From Deltaproteobacteria bacterium (GTDB lineage Bacteria > JAMCPX01), in assembly GCA_023382265.1 (NCBI GenBank), contig JAMCPX010000001.1:1-64000 (forward strand): DNA of 64,000 bases, written 5' to 3'. Made by a program: the position numbers and the translations under genes. Of this stretch, positions 54,135-63,498 are shown piece after piece. The first letter of the stretch is position 1. Each line of letters starts with the position of its first letter. The notes under the pieces are model-generated. The model made no database searches. It saw only the letters and a list, made by a program, of their open reading frames with translations, and had not been told where the DNA came from.

Positions 54135-55537
54135 TACCTCTTTATTATCTTGAACTCCACACGCCTATTCTCTGCCCTGCCGATCGGTGTTTTATTAGAA
54201 GCTATAGGTGATGCCTCGCCAAACCCTTTTGCAGTTAGACTGTCTGGAGATACGCCTCTACCTATAATATACTTCATAACAGACTCTGCTCTTGACTTGG
54301 ATAAGGCTAAATTATATTCGGGTGAACCGATGTTATCGGTATAGCCCCCGATCCTAACACGGATAGACGGATTATCCTTTATGAGCGTTGCAACATCATT
54401 AAGCACAACATAAGAATCTTTCATAATCACAGAGCTATTCAACTTAAAATGTATTGCCTGTGTGATGATTATCCTTTTCCCAAACTTTTCGATATAAGCA
54501 TATTTTAGCTTCTTCCTAATCAAGGGGGCGGGTGTTGGTGCTTCCGGTTTGATTGCAGGATGCACAACGCTCGTTACAGGCATCGGTTTGGGAGCCTGTT
54601 CTCTGATAATTACGGGCTTACATGGTAAAATCTTATAACCTAATTCAATGTATGAACTCCATGGGACAGCGGTATAGGCGGTCGTTGTTATGAAAGATGA
54701 TTTGTTCATAAGTCCTATATCAAATGCAGCAAGCACATAAAGTCTGTTTGGGAACACAAGTTTTATGCCCGGTGTAACGTATACGGGATTCTGGAAAAAA
54801 GATGCATTGGAAAGCGATGGAAAGCTCGCTTTATAATATTCGTACGTGGATGACTGTTCTGTATAAAATTCTATAAAAGGGTGTAAAAGCTTTTTAAGCA
54901 AAACCGCTTCAACCGCGACATCTCCGATAAGTCTGTTATCACCTCTTATCCCAAGACCGTAAAGCCCGTCAATACTATACGTATAAGAAGTATCAAGCAG
55001 GTTTATAGAGTTATCAATGTAATATCCGAGATTTATATGGAAAAACAAGGGCGTGAATTTTGATAGGTCTGTAAGGTTAAATGACAACAGCAAAAGTCCC
55101 AAATAGCTTGTTGCACTCGTTTTAAAGCCAAAACCATTTACTTCCGAAAGAAATCTTGGCTGTATAAGTACGCCCGCACTGATTAGGTTTGAAAAGTCAT
55201 AAGAATACTTGATATTAAGCCACAGATCTCCGTTGTCGTGATAAACATTTTTATCTAAGGCGAAAGTGCTTTGATAAAGGTTTAAACCAAGATCAAGTCC
55301 TTTAATAACAGAAGCGTAGCCAAGCGCGATGTGTGAATTTAATGTTTGGAATGTATTGGATGGACTTAACAGGTTGGATGTGTTTGCATAGCCAAGCCCG
55401 CCCAATTCGTAAAATCCAGGCAAAGAAACAAATGCATCGGTTGTATGTTCAAGCCCATACCCGCCGATCTCGTTACTGTATGCTTTGGTTGTAATAAGCA
55501 ACAAGAAACCGATTGATACAATAAGTATTCTTTTCAT
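54134..55537 (-). CDS. OmpA-family outer-membrane protein
   Basis: 467 residues. A Sec signal peptide (MKRILIVSIGFLLLITTKAYS) precedes a ~280-residue beta-barrel-like region rich in alternating aromatic strands. A proline-rich link (~310-335) leads to a C-terminal OmpA peptidoglycan-binding domain: GGYTDNIGSPEYN, LSKSRAESVMKYI and RRVEFKI. It anchors the outer membrane to the wall and may present the two coencoded propeller lipoproteins. Upstream, TTAATCCCCGAAGA follows the M28 gene by 30 bases. Confidence 0.87.
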   Translation of the reverse strand: MKRILIVSIGFLLLITTKAYSNEIGGYGLEHTTDAFVSLPGFYELGGLGYANTSNLLSPSNTFQTLNSHIALGYASVIKGLDLGLNLYQSTFALDKNVYHDNGDLWLNIKYSYDFSNLISAGVLIQPRFLSEVNGFGFKTSATSYLGLLLLSFNLTDLSKFTPLFFHINLGYYIDNSINLLDTSYTYSIDGLYGLGIRGDNRLIGDVAVEAVLLKKLLHPFIEFYTEQSSTYEYYKASFPSLSNASFFQNPVYVTPGIKLVFPNRLYVLAAFDIGLMNKSSFITTTAYTAVPWSSYIELGYKILPCKPVIIREQAPKPMPVTSVVHPAIKPEAPTPAPLIRKKLKYAYIEKFGKRIIITQAIHFKLNSSVIMKDSYVVLNDVATLIKDNPSIRVRIGGYTDNIGSPEYNLALSKSRAESVMKYIIGRGVSPDSLTAKGFGEASPIASNKTPIGRAENRRVEFKIIKR

Positions 55538-55567
55538 TAAATTTAATCCCCGAAGATTTTTTATACT

Positions 55568-56734
55568 TTAGCCATCAAGCTTTGTCAATACTGCTTTTGC
55601 AAGTTCTAATGCTTCTGTAAGTGATTCTTCTCTTATGTTTTTTATTGTATCCTCAAAATTGTGCCAGTGCCCCGGTAATCCGGTTGAATCAAGCCTGATT
55701 ATGCTTGTTGCCTGAATACCTTTTCTGCTAAACGGAGTCGCATCGGTATTACCGAATGGCAGTGTTGAAGGTTTATTATTTATGTGTGCATTGTTCCCTG
55801 CATCATTAACAAAGCTCACGAACGCTGTTGAGTGCTTACTATGTACTTCAAGCTCCCTTTTTATAATACGCAAAGTTCCATCCTCTCCGATCATATCGAA
55901 ATTAAGCACATAAGTCGGGATAGATTTTAATTCCTCGATATGCTTTTTAACAAAGGCCTGCGAACCTTTTGTATTTGGTTCTTCCGAACCGAATGCAATA
56001 CACATAACCTCTGTATTCTTGGGCTTATTGCTCTTGAGGTACTCTGCAAATCCAACCGCTACAGCAACGCCGGATAGATTGTCATTTGCACCTTCAACGG
56101 CATTATCCGTCACAAGTCCTTTCCGCATAATCTGTGTTGCAATAACACCTGCAAGACCTATCAACACAGACCCGCCCCATATTTTATTTGGGAAATACGG
56201 GAAAATCCATCTGCCTCTTGACATTGCATATACAGAAATGAATGCCATTACAACGCCTGCTAATGTTGAAAAAGCCTCTAAAATGGGAGTAAGCCATACA
56301 AATCGCCTGCTCAGAAGAGGCATATTAAAAGCAGAGTCTATGTGCCCTGAAACAATAAACCTTCGCTTAGTCGTATCCGTCGGCTTTATAATTCCAATCA
56401 AATTATGAGATGTCCGTTTCTCCATGTACTTTTCTACAAGATCAAAATCATACCATCTGGATAAAACGACTATACCCAGGTTTGTTGAGGCTATGAGCAA
56501 CGAAAAGATTGGTGAGAGAAAAAACAAGATGAACATAGCTATAAAAGCATATGCCGTTAGTTCTGTGAGTCTTTGAAGCACCTTTGGGGCTACATTAAAT
56601 GCCTCTATATCAACCTTATCGCAAGTACCCGATAATATGTTTCTTGTAATTTCAACAGCCTTGGTCTCTTCTTCAGAGCCTGGAACCCTGGGACCGCATG
56701 ATTTTACAATGTTCTCTATATACCCGTTTAACAT
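55568..56734 (-). CDS. Membrane-anchored M28-family peptidase
   Basis: 388 residues. Zinc ligands fit His131 (SGHIDSA), Asp218 (GANDNLSG), glutamates in FGSEEPN, Asp in NFDMIGEDG and His in GHWHNFEDT. Hydrophobic membrane segments lie at ~60-92, and a further pair at ~150-172 and ~187-203 falls between the His131 and Asp218 ligands. An aminopeptidase acting at the membrane is expected. The gene starts 15 bases after mltG. Confidence 0.83.
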   Translation of the reverse strand: MLNGYIENIVKSCGPRVPGSEEETKAVEITRNILSGTCDKVDIEAFNVAPKVLQRLTELTAYAFIAMFILFFLSPIFSLLIASTNLGIVVLSRWYDFDLVEKYMEKRTSHNLIGIIKPTDTTKRRFIVSGHIDSAFNMPLLSRRFVWLTPILEAFSTLAGVVMAFISVYAMSRGRWIFPYFPNKIWGGSVLIGLAGVIATQIMRKGLVTDNAVEGANDNLSGVAVAVGFAEYLKSNKPKNTEVMCIAFGSEEPNTKGSQAFVKKHIEELKSIPTYVLNFDMIGEDGTLRIIKRELEVHSKHSTAFVSFVNDAGNNAHINNKPSTLPFGNTDATPFSRKGIQATSIIRLDSTGLPGHWHNFEDTIKNIREESLTEALELAKAVLTKLDG

Positions 56735-56749
56735 AGTTCCTCCGATTTT

Positions 56750-57751
56750 TTACCTTTTTCTCTGATAAAGATTTACATAATAGTTATGACTTTTTAATGT
56801 TCTCGTAAACATGTGGGTCCCATTATTTTTTGAAACGAAATAAAGATAATCCACATGCGCGGGGTAGAGTGCCGCAAGTATAGAATCTTTACCCGGGTTA
56901 CATATAGGACCAGGCGGCAAGCCGCTTATTGTATAGGTATTGTATTTATTTTTCTCTCTTAGATCGTGCATGGTAATCCTGCTGTTCTTTAAATGTAATC
57001 CGTATATAACGGTAGGATCCGATTGCAGCCTCATATGACGTTTAAGCCTGTTATAAAAAACTGCGGAGACCAGGTACCGTTCTTCAGGATTGCTTGTTTC
57101 TTTTTCTATCATAGAAGCAAGCGTGATAATCTGAAGGTCCGTCATTCCAAGCTGTTTTGCTCTCTGCTGCATTGCAGATGTATACTCTGTCTTAAATTGA
57201 TCAACCATTTTTATAAGGATATCTTTAGGTGATAGTCCTTTACTAAGCTCGTATGTGTTCGGGAAAAGGAAGCCTTCAAGCGAAGAAGCGTGTACGCCGA
57301 CGCTTGCTATGAAAACCGGATCATGCGTTAACTTTATAAAATCATTTATATTTTTGAGTAATCCTCTTTGATGAAGTGTTTGCGCTATTTCCTCATCCGT
57401 ATAACCTTCGGGGATTGTTACTTCATGAAGCATAACCTCGCCATTCAACAGTTTATCCATTATCGTAGTAGGTCTCATAGAACTGCTTAGCAGATACTCC
57501 CCATATTTGGTTTTGTGTGTGGCTCCCATTAGATACCCGAGCAGCTTAAAATTAACATAATCACGTACTATACGTTTCCTTATAAGTAATTTAGAAATAC
57601 TGCTGAAAGATATACCCTGGGGTATTTCTATGACTGTAAATGCGGTGTTACTTTTTGCCGGGAAAATAAGGAAATGCGTAAATTGAACAGCAAAAACAAT
57701 TATACACACCATTAAAAAAATACTTATATACCAGACAAACCTTTTGATCAT
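56750..57751 (-). CDS. mltG: Endolytic murein transglycosylase
   Basis: 333 residues. A single N-terminal membrane helix (~7-30) precedes a LysM-like fold and the YceG domain. The catalytic motif ASMIEKETS places Glu216-Lys-Glu218 where the family glutamate lies; QSDPTVIYG and GLPPGPICNPG are also diagnostic. It cleaves nascent glycan strands in the periplasm to end their synthesis. The gene opens the mltG-M28 pair. Confidence 0.93.
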   Translation of the reverse strand: MIKRFVWYISIFLMVCIIVFAVQFTHFLIFPAKSNTAFTVIEIPQGISFSSISKLLIRKRIVRDYVNFKLLGYLMGATHKTKYGEYLLSSSMRPTTIMDKLLNGEVMLHEVTIPEGYTDEEIAQTLHQRGLLKNINDFIKLTHDPVFIASVGVHASSLEGFLFPNTYELSKGLSPKDILIKMVDQFKTEYTSAMQQRAKQLGMTDLQIITLASMIEKETSNPEERYLVSAVFYNRLKRHMRLQSDPTVIYGLHLKNSRITMHDLREKNKYNTYTISGLPPGPICNPGKDSILAALYPAHVDYLYFVSKNNGTHMFTRTLKSHNYYVNLYQRKR

Positions 57752-57809
57752 ATTCCTTTTTCTACTACAATTCCGGCATCAATTGCAATTGCTTTCTTCT
57801 TATAAATAA

Positions 57810-57989
57810 AGACACGGGGATAGAACAAGTTTTGCGGGAATGGCGCATCCTGATGCAGCCAACCTTGGATGGACGCTGCCTTTGGAAGTGCCCATCAATA
57901 TTGATCCAAAATTCAAGAAAATGTTTTATACCTGCGGTTCCGGATATAGAGCCATCCGAAACAAATTTTACAGCATGTCTGGGCGTTAA
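57810..57989 (+). CDS. Short open frame, possible gene remnant
   Basis: This frame opens at 57810 after a TAA, has its first ATG at 57840, and would give a 49-residue peptide beginning MAHPDAANLGWTLPLEV. It is the only plus-strand frame between two minus-strand genes. Amino acid composition (many Pro, Gly, Lys, aromatic residues) looks coding-like, and CGSGYRAIRNKF is distinctive, but I recognise no family and see no clear ribosome site. It may be the 3' fragment of a lost gene. Confidence 0.3.
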   Translation, partial: RHGDRTSFAGMAHPDAANLGWTLPLEVPINIDPKFKKMFYTCGSGYRAIRNKFYSMSGR

Positions 57990-58004
57990 TTTACTAAACG
58001 ATGA

Positions 58005-59327
58005 TCACTGCTGCCCTGCTTCCTTTAGTGTAAAGAAATCATAGATGTAAAGGAACACGCCTAAAGAGAAGCATACACCTGCTGCAAAGAATACAAGATA
58101 CCAGAGATGCATGTATGATTGTGTGGTAAGGTAATCAAACCCAAGCACCCTCTGTAAATACACCTGTATAATCCCAGCTATTGTCAGAGCAAGCACCATC
58201 ATAATCATAAAAAACACTGTTATATATAACACCGCAAACCCCTTGCTTTGGTTAAAATTCTTCAATCCTTTTATCTGTGGAACTATGAGATATACAAGGG
58301 TGATCACCAGCATGACATAAGCACCGAAGAACGAAAAATGCCCGTGTGCTGCTGTAACCTGCGTTCCATGTACCCACTTATTTATTTGAGGCAGGGTTAT
58401 TGCAAATCCCCATACGCCCGCTCCAAAAAAATGCATGATAGTTCCAGCAACAGCCCAATTCATCGCAAGCCTGTTTTTTATCTCAAGATGTTTTTCTCTT
58501 ACCATCCTTAATGTATCAAAAACCATGAATAAAATGGGCAGCGGTTCAAGTGCGCTGAATATGGCTCCAAACCACAACCAATAAGCCGGTGTGCCAATCC
58601 AGTAGTAATGATGTCCTGTGCCTGTTATACCTGTAAATAGAACCAGTCCAACTTCAACATACAGCCATTTCTCCACAACATCCCTTTCAACGCCTGTTAG
58701 CTTCATCATAACAAACGCAACTAAAGCCGCAGCAATAAGTTCCCACGCCCCTTCTACCCAGAGATGAATGACCCACCACCAGAAAAAGTACTGGGTAGAT
58801 AGATTTTTCATGAAGAACATCCCGAATAAGAACATGACCGCGAGTGCAGTAAGCCCTGCTATAAGAACACCCTGGATAGCTGTCCATTTTTTACTTTTGA
58901 TAACCGTCATAAGGATATTGTAAAGGAATATCAATGCTGCAATAACTATACCCACCTTTATGACAAACGGCTGTTCTGTAAACGGCATACCCCATGTCCA
59001 TCCGAGTAAATAGCCGACTATAGCCGATACCCCAATAATCGCAAAAAGCCAGAACTGTATATATGCAAGTTTAGGACTGTACAGCTCGGTTTCGGACTCC
59101 TCCGGTATCATGTAGTATGTTCCGCCCATGAACCCAGATAATAACCACACAATAAGCAGGTTTATGTGTATCTCTCTGCTTGTATTGAACGGCAGAATAT
59201 GCATCAATGGATCAAAATTCCATGCATATTTTGCAGCAGTAAGAATGCCAAAGATTACCTGTAAGCCAAATAGTATTGTGGCAAGGATAAAATATGGATA
59301 AGCAACCTTTTGTGTTGAGTATTTCAT
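58005..59327 (-). CDS. norB: Nitric oxide reductase large subunit, cNOR type
   Basis: 440 residues with about twelve membrane helices. Heme-copper superfamily ligands are seen in FNTSREIHINL, HLWVEGAWE (non-heme iron site, where cNOR has a glutamate), GTGHHYYWIG and AAHGHFSFFGAY. HLWVEGxWE in place of the oxidase copper/tyrosine site identifies a nitric oxide reductase over a cbb3 oxidase. It reduces two NO to N2O. It follows the norC-like gene by ten bases. Confidence 0.93.
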   Translation of the reverse strand: MKYSTQKVAYPYFILATILFGLQVIFGILTAAKYAWNFDPLMHILPFNTSREIHINLLIVWLLSGFMGGTYYMIPEESETELYSPKLAYIQFWLFAIIGVSAIVGYLLGWTWGMPFTEQPFVIKVGIVIAALIFLYNILMTVIKSKKWTAIQGVLIAGLTALAVMFLFGMFFMKNLSTQYFFWWWVIHLWVEGAWELIAAALVAFVMMKLTGVERDVVEKWLYVEVGLVLFTGITGTGHHYYWIGTPAYWLWFGAIFSALEPLPILFMVFDTLRMVREKHLEIKNRLAMNWAVAGTIMHFFGAGVWGFAITLPQINKWVHGTQVTAAHGHFSFFGAYVMLVITLVYLIVPQIKGLKNFNQSKGFAVLYITVFFMIMMVLALTIAGIIQVYLQRVLGFDYLTTQSYMHLWYLVFFAAGVCFSLGVFLYIYDFFTLKEAGQQ

Positions 59328-59337
59328 GTTACCTCCT

Positions 59338-60021
59338 TTATTTCAAATTTGAAAGATACTCAGCAAGCTCATTGAGCTGCGAATCGGATAGGTTTTTGAA
59401 TGAAGGCATTATCGAACTTGGATAATGATATGCCGGTTCTGTGATCTGCTCTCCAATCCATTGCCTGCTCCTCCTTGAGCCGACATGACTAAGATCAGGA
59501 CCCACACTCCCGCCTATACCATTGATCTTATGACATGCTGCACAGCCATAGTTGCGGAATAGTAATCTGCCCTGTTCTGTACCGTGACCCGCCGATGCAT
59601 TTGTTTGAATGATTTCCGGTTTTGGCGGCCAGTTATTGGTATTGATTTTTGAAACCCATTGAAGGAACGCTACAAGCTCGTTGATCTCTTGATCCGTAAG
59701 ATGCTGATTGGGCATTTGCCTTGGTTCCGGCATTACCTTTCTTGGATCTTTAAGGAATTCTTTTAACCAGTCTGCCGATCTTAATGCGCCCTCTTTTGTA
59801 AGGTCGGGTGCATAATAACCTCCAATCCCGAGTATCGTATGACAGTCATTGCAGTTGTGTCTCTGCCACACCCATTTGCCTGCAGCTACTTCAGGGGTTA
59901 AATCACCGGCATTTGTTCTATCCGGTATCTGCTTAAGCGTGTCATAAGTAAGGGCTAAAAAGATAATAGTAGATATTAATGTACCCCATAAGAAAAGTTT
60001 CTTTGAAGTAGATTTCTGCAT
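59338..60021 (-). CDS. norC: NorC-like membrane cytochrome c with two heme sites
   Basis: 227 residues. An N-terminal membrane helix (~10-25) is followed by the typical NorC segment CNDCHTILGIGGYYAPDL with Cys57-xx-Cys60-His61. A second c-type domain of about 80 residues begins near 145, with CAACH (Cys160, Cys163, His164) and a methionine in SSIMPSF. Classical NorC is ~150 residues with one heme, so this is a NorC fused to an extra class I cytochrome c, perhaps replacing a soluble donor. An AGGAGG ribosome site precedes the ATG. Confidence 0.9.
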   Translation of the reverse strand: MQKSTSKKLFLWGTLISTIIFLALTYDTLKQIPDRTNAGDLTPEVAAGKWVWQRHNCNDCHTILGIGGYYAPDLTKEGALRSADWLKEFLKDPRKVMPEPRQMPNQHLTDQEINELVAFLQWVSKINTNNWPPKPEIIQTNASAGHGTEQGRLLFRNYGCAACHKINGIGGSVGPDLSHVGSRRSRQWIGEQITEPAYHYPSSIMPSFKNLSDSQLNELAEYLSNLK

Positions 60022-60050
60022 ATATACCTCCTATAAAATTTAATTCTACT

Positions 60051-60090
60051 TATATACCTGCAATAAACCGGGTGTATGATCCCCATCATA
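60051..60090 (-). promoter_or_regulatory. FNR/DNR-like box and promoter of norCB
   Basis: TATGAT-CCCC-ATCATA (60075-60090) is a perfect palindrome with the TGAT-N4-ATCA core of FNR-family sites. On the minus strand a -10-like TATATA (60051-60056) lies downstream, placing the palindrome centre ~40 bases before the probable start site, the position of a class II activator. It sits 54-70 bases upstream of the norC ATG. No regulator gene is nearby. The remainder of the gap to the plus-strand gene (60022-60166) shows nothing else. Confidence 0.55.
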
Positions 60091-60166
60091 TAACCATATA
60101 GTGCTTGCGTAAAGAACTATGATTATGCTAAATAAAAAAAATCAAAAGAAGCAGAGGAATTAAAAT

Positions 60167-62119
60167 ATGAGACATTTTAAAATGTTTGGTACCTTTATCT
60201 TGGCAGTCGGGCTTTCCCTGTTTATCAGCTGCGGCAAAAGTAGCTCCGGAACCCCCACTATGGTAGGTTGTAATCCCATTTCTGTTGATAGCTGTTTTTT
60301 GCCATTCCCGTCTTTTTACTATTTGGTTAAGGACACTTCTACTGCAACAGGATGGAGGGTAAATTATCCATCCGGCGTTTTGCCTGTAAATAACAAGGGC
60401 GTGCCGCTTGATCCCTCACCGTTTAACCATGCGGATGGATTCAGCCCTGCAAGCCAGATCCTTGCATACTTTACAGAGGGTGTATTGCCGGCATCCTTAC
60501 CCTCAATTAACGATATAGGTGCATCCATATCCCCAACAAGCCCTATACAGATCATTGATTTTACTACAGGCACAAGGGTACCTTTATTTGCAGAGGTTGA
60601 TGCAAACGCACAACCAGGGCAAAGACAGGGTTTAATCATAAGGCCTATGGTAAGGCTCAATACGTCAACAAGGTATGTTGTCGTTATACTCAATACCGTC
60701 AAAGCGGCAAACGGCACTCCATTGCAAGCGCCTGTTCCATTCATTTATCTCAGAGATAAGATAGCAACAAGCAACCCTGCAGTAGAAGGCATAAGGCAGC
60801 ATTATGAGGGTTTATTCTCTTTTCTCAGCGCTAACGGTATAAGCAGAAGCAGTATTGCACTTGCATGGGATTTTACAACCGCCTCCGACAGTTTCATAAC
60901 CGGGCATTTGATCTCAATGAGGGATCAGGCTTTGGCAATGACACCAAGTGTTGGTATTAATTACACATTTACCACCATTACACCTTCACCAGATGCATAT
61001 CTTTACAAAGAGCTTATCGGCACATTTTCAGCACCTACATTTTTAGATTCAAACAATTATCTTGTAACTGATACAACAACAGGCCGGCCGGAGTATGTTG
61101 GCGAGGCAAGCTATAATATCGTTGTACACATCCCTGCATGCGTAACACAAACAAAATTGCCTATACCTATCATGATCTTTGGGCACGGCTTATTCGGCAC
61201 TGCAGAAAGTGAGATGCAATCGGGGTTTGAAGAGAGCTTTACCAACCAGTTATGCATGGTTCAGATAGGAACGGACTGGATCGGCTTAAGCACGCTTGAT
61301 TTTCCTGATGCCATACTTGCTGTACAGGATTTTAATAACTTCCGTAAGATCACCGACAGGCTGCAGCAGGCACAGATCAATGTTGTAGTTATGACAAAGC
61401 TTGCATTGGGTGCGCTAAGGAGTGACCCGAATATGCAGTATAAAGGCAACCCAATTATTGGTAATAAGATCTATTACTATGGTGATTCTGATGGAGGCAT
61501 ACAGGGGGGTACATTTATGGGTATTGACCCCGACGTTATCAGGGGTGTGCTTGGAGTGCCTGGCTCCACATGGAGTATAATGATGCAGAGGAGTTATGAT
61601 TTTGGGCAGCTTTCTTCTTTATTTGATAAAGCCTATCCTGATCCGCTTGACAGGCTAATCCTTATTTCACTCTCTCAATACTTCTGGGACTTTTCAGATC
61701 CCATATCCTTTGCACCGCATATATTGCTTAATCCACTGGCAGGTACACCTAAAAAACAGATCTTGATCCAGGCAGGGCTTAATGATTGTCAGGTGCCCAA
61801 CCTCTCAACAGAGGTGCTTGCAAGAACAATGGGCATTACTGCACTTTCTCCCCTGCCCATATCAATATACGGCATACCATTGGGAAATGCGCCGCTTGCG
61901 TCTGCATTTACATTGTGGAATGTCCCTGATTCTTCTGTCTATGTTCCACCTACTACAAACACAATGCCCGCAAAGGATAACAATGTTCATGAGGATGTTA
62001 GGAGATTGACGGAGACCATACAGCAGGATGCTTTGTTCTTTACAGAAGGTACGGTACAACAAACATGCCTTGCAACAAACGGATGTATGTATCTTTCACC
62101 GACCTCTTTATCTTACTGA
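60167..62119 (+). CDS. Outer-membrane-type lipoprotein with alpha/beta-hydrolase features
   Basis: 650 residues. A signal with lipobox ISCG (Cys22) makes it a lipoprotein. Hydrolase marks are the oxyanion motif FGHGLFG (339-344) and the nucleophile elbow YYGDSDGG with Ser441. The N-terminal ~300 residues are a beta-rich region of unknown role. The C-terminal section contains VPNLSTEVLAR and a candidate histidine in NNVHEDVRR. A polyester, lipid or peptide substrate is possible. Divergent from norC. Confidence 0.72.
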   Translation: MRHFKMFGTFILAVGLSLFISCGKSSSGTPTMVGCNPISVDSCFLPFPSFYYLVKDTSTATGWRVNYPSGVLPVNNKGVPLDPSPFNHADGFSPASQILAYFTEGVLPASLPSINDIGASISPTSPIQIIDFTTGTRVPLFAEVDANAQPGQRQGLIIRPMVRLNTSTRYVVVILNTVKAANGTPLQAPVPFIYLRDKIATSNPAVEGIRQHYEGLFSFLSANGISRSSIALAWDFTTASDSFITGHLISMRDQALAMTPSVGINYTFTTITPSPDAYLYKELIGTFSAPTFLDSNNYLVTDTTTGRPEYVGEASYNIVVHIPACVTQTKLPIPIMIFGHGLFGTAESEMQSGFEESFTNQLCMVQIGTDWIGLSTLDFPDAILAVQDFNNFRKITDRLQQAQINVVVMTKLALGALRSDPNMQYKGNPIIGNKIYYYGDSDGGIQGGTFMGIDPDVIRGVLGVPGSTWSIMMQRSYDFGQLSSLFDKAYPDPLDRLILISLSQYFWDFSDPISFAPHILLNPLAGTPKKQILIQAGLNDCQVPNLSTEVLARTMGITALSPLPISIYGIPLGNAPLASAFTLWNVPDSSVYVPPTTNTMPAKDNNVHEDVRRLTETIQQDALFFTEGTVQQTCLATNGCMYLSPTSLSY

Positions 62120-62166
62120 TTGTATGAGATTGTTTATGCTGCTTATTGTTCTATTGAATTTTTCTA

Positions 62167-63498
62167 ATGAATAAAAAACGGGTTTCCATAATACCTCTTG
62201 GCTGCCCAAAGAATGACGTTGACAGCGAATTAATAGCAGGTGCTTTTAAGCATGCGGGCTACAGCATAAGCTGGGATGCGTACAAGAGTGATACCGTAAT
62301 TATCAATACATGTGCGTTTGTAAAAGATGCGATAGAAGAATCCCTTGATGCGGTAATGCAGGCAATAGAGGCAAAGCACCGCGGCGATGTAAAGAGGGTT
62401 GTTGTAACAGGATGTCTTCCCCAGAGATTTAAGGACGCATTGACTTCCAGGCTCAAAGAGGTGGATCTGTTTACAGGTGTTAACGGTTTTGAAGATTTAC
62501 CCGCTCTTATTAAGGATAAGAAAACCACCAAATCACATATTACAGCCCCTTTTACTGATTATCCGGAAGCCTTATCAAGGGTTTTGCCGGAGCATTCAGG
62601 TTCCGCATACATAAAGATATCCGATGGATGCAATAATGTATGCTCTTACTGCGTAATACCGTTTATTAAAGGCAGGTTGAAAAGCAGAAAAATAGATGAC
62701 ATCGTTAACGAGGTAAAATACCTTACTGACAACGGAGTGCAGGAAATAAACCTTGTCGCTCAGGATACCATGAACTTTGGCATGGACAAAGGAGATAATC
62801 ATCTGATTAAACTGCTCTCTTCTCTTGAAAAGATTGAAGCGATAAGATGGATAAGGCTTAATTATCTACATCCTGCCCACATCAATGATGCATTCATAAA
62901 TCATATAAAAGACAGTGAAAAGATTCTTAAATACTTTGATGTCCCGATCCAGCACATATCGGATAAGATTTTAAAACGCATGAATAGACATACGGACAGC
63001 AATGACATAAAGAGGGTAATAGAGAAGATAAATAAAAGTATAAAAGAACCATTCCTGAGAACAACGGTTATAACTGGTTTCCCGGGAGAGACGGAGGGTG
63101 ATTTTAAACAGCTTTTTAAATTTTTTAATGAATTCCCGTTCCATAGAATCGGCGTTTTCCCATATTCAAGAGAAGAACCCGCGCCTGCTGCAAATATGAA
63201 AGAGCAGATTCCTGATGATGTTATTATAAGCAGGGTTAATGAATTTAATGAGTTTGCATCCCGGGTGATGAATGCAATGTCAGAGTCTTTCGTAGGGAAT
63301 ACCTACGATGCAATCGTTCATGGAAAAGGCCACGATGATAACGGTATTACCTTATTAAGACCATGGTTTTTTGCACCCGAGATAGACGGTTATGTAATGG
63401 TATATAACAAATTACATTATAAACCGGGTTCATTCGTGAAAGTAAAAATCACAGATACACCGGGCTTTGACCTCGTTGGTGAACCGGTAAACAATTAA
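62167..63498 (+). CDS. rimO: Ribosomal protein S12 methylthiotransferase
   Basis: 443 residues. The N-terminal UPF0004 domain starts IIPLGCPKNDVDSE with the cluster cysteines in the family positions (LGCPKN, INTCAFV, VTGCLPQ). The radical SAM cluster is Cys155/Cys159/Cys162 (CNNVCSYC). The C-terminal TRAM domain ends the protein. GCPKN distinguishes RimO from MiaB. It adds a methylthio group to an aspartate of ribosomal protein S12. Confidence 0.95.
   Translation: MNKKRVSIIPLGCPKNDVDSELIAGAFKHAGYSISWDAYKSDTVIINTCAFVKDAIEESLDAVMQAIEAKHRGDVKRVVVTGCLPQRFKDALTSRLKEVDLFTGVNGFEDLPALIKDKKTTKSHITAPFTDYPEALSRVLPEHSGSAYIKISDGCNNVCSYCVIPFIKGRLKSRKIDDIVNEVKYLTDNGVQEINLVAQDTMNFGMDKGDNHLIKLLSSLEKIEAIRWIRLNYLHPAHINDAFINHIKDSEKILKYFDVPIQHISDKILKRMNRHTDSNDIKRVIEKINKSIKEPFLRTTVITGFPGETEGDFKQLFKFFNEFPFHRIGVFPYSREEPAPAANMKEQIPDDVIISRVNEFNEFASRVMNAMSESFVGNTYDAIVHGKGHDDNGITLLRPWFFAPEIDGYVMVYNKLHYKPGSFVKVKITDTPGFDLVGEPVNN

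Noticed and set aside
58005-59327. cbb3-type cytochrome oxidase subunit I
   Set aside because: HLWVEGxWE and the adjoining NorC-type cytochrome fit cNOR; no oxidase CcoO/P genes are nearby.
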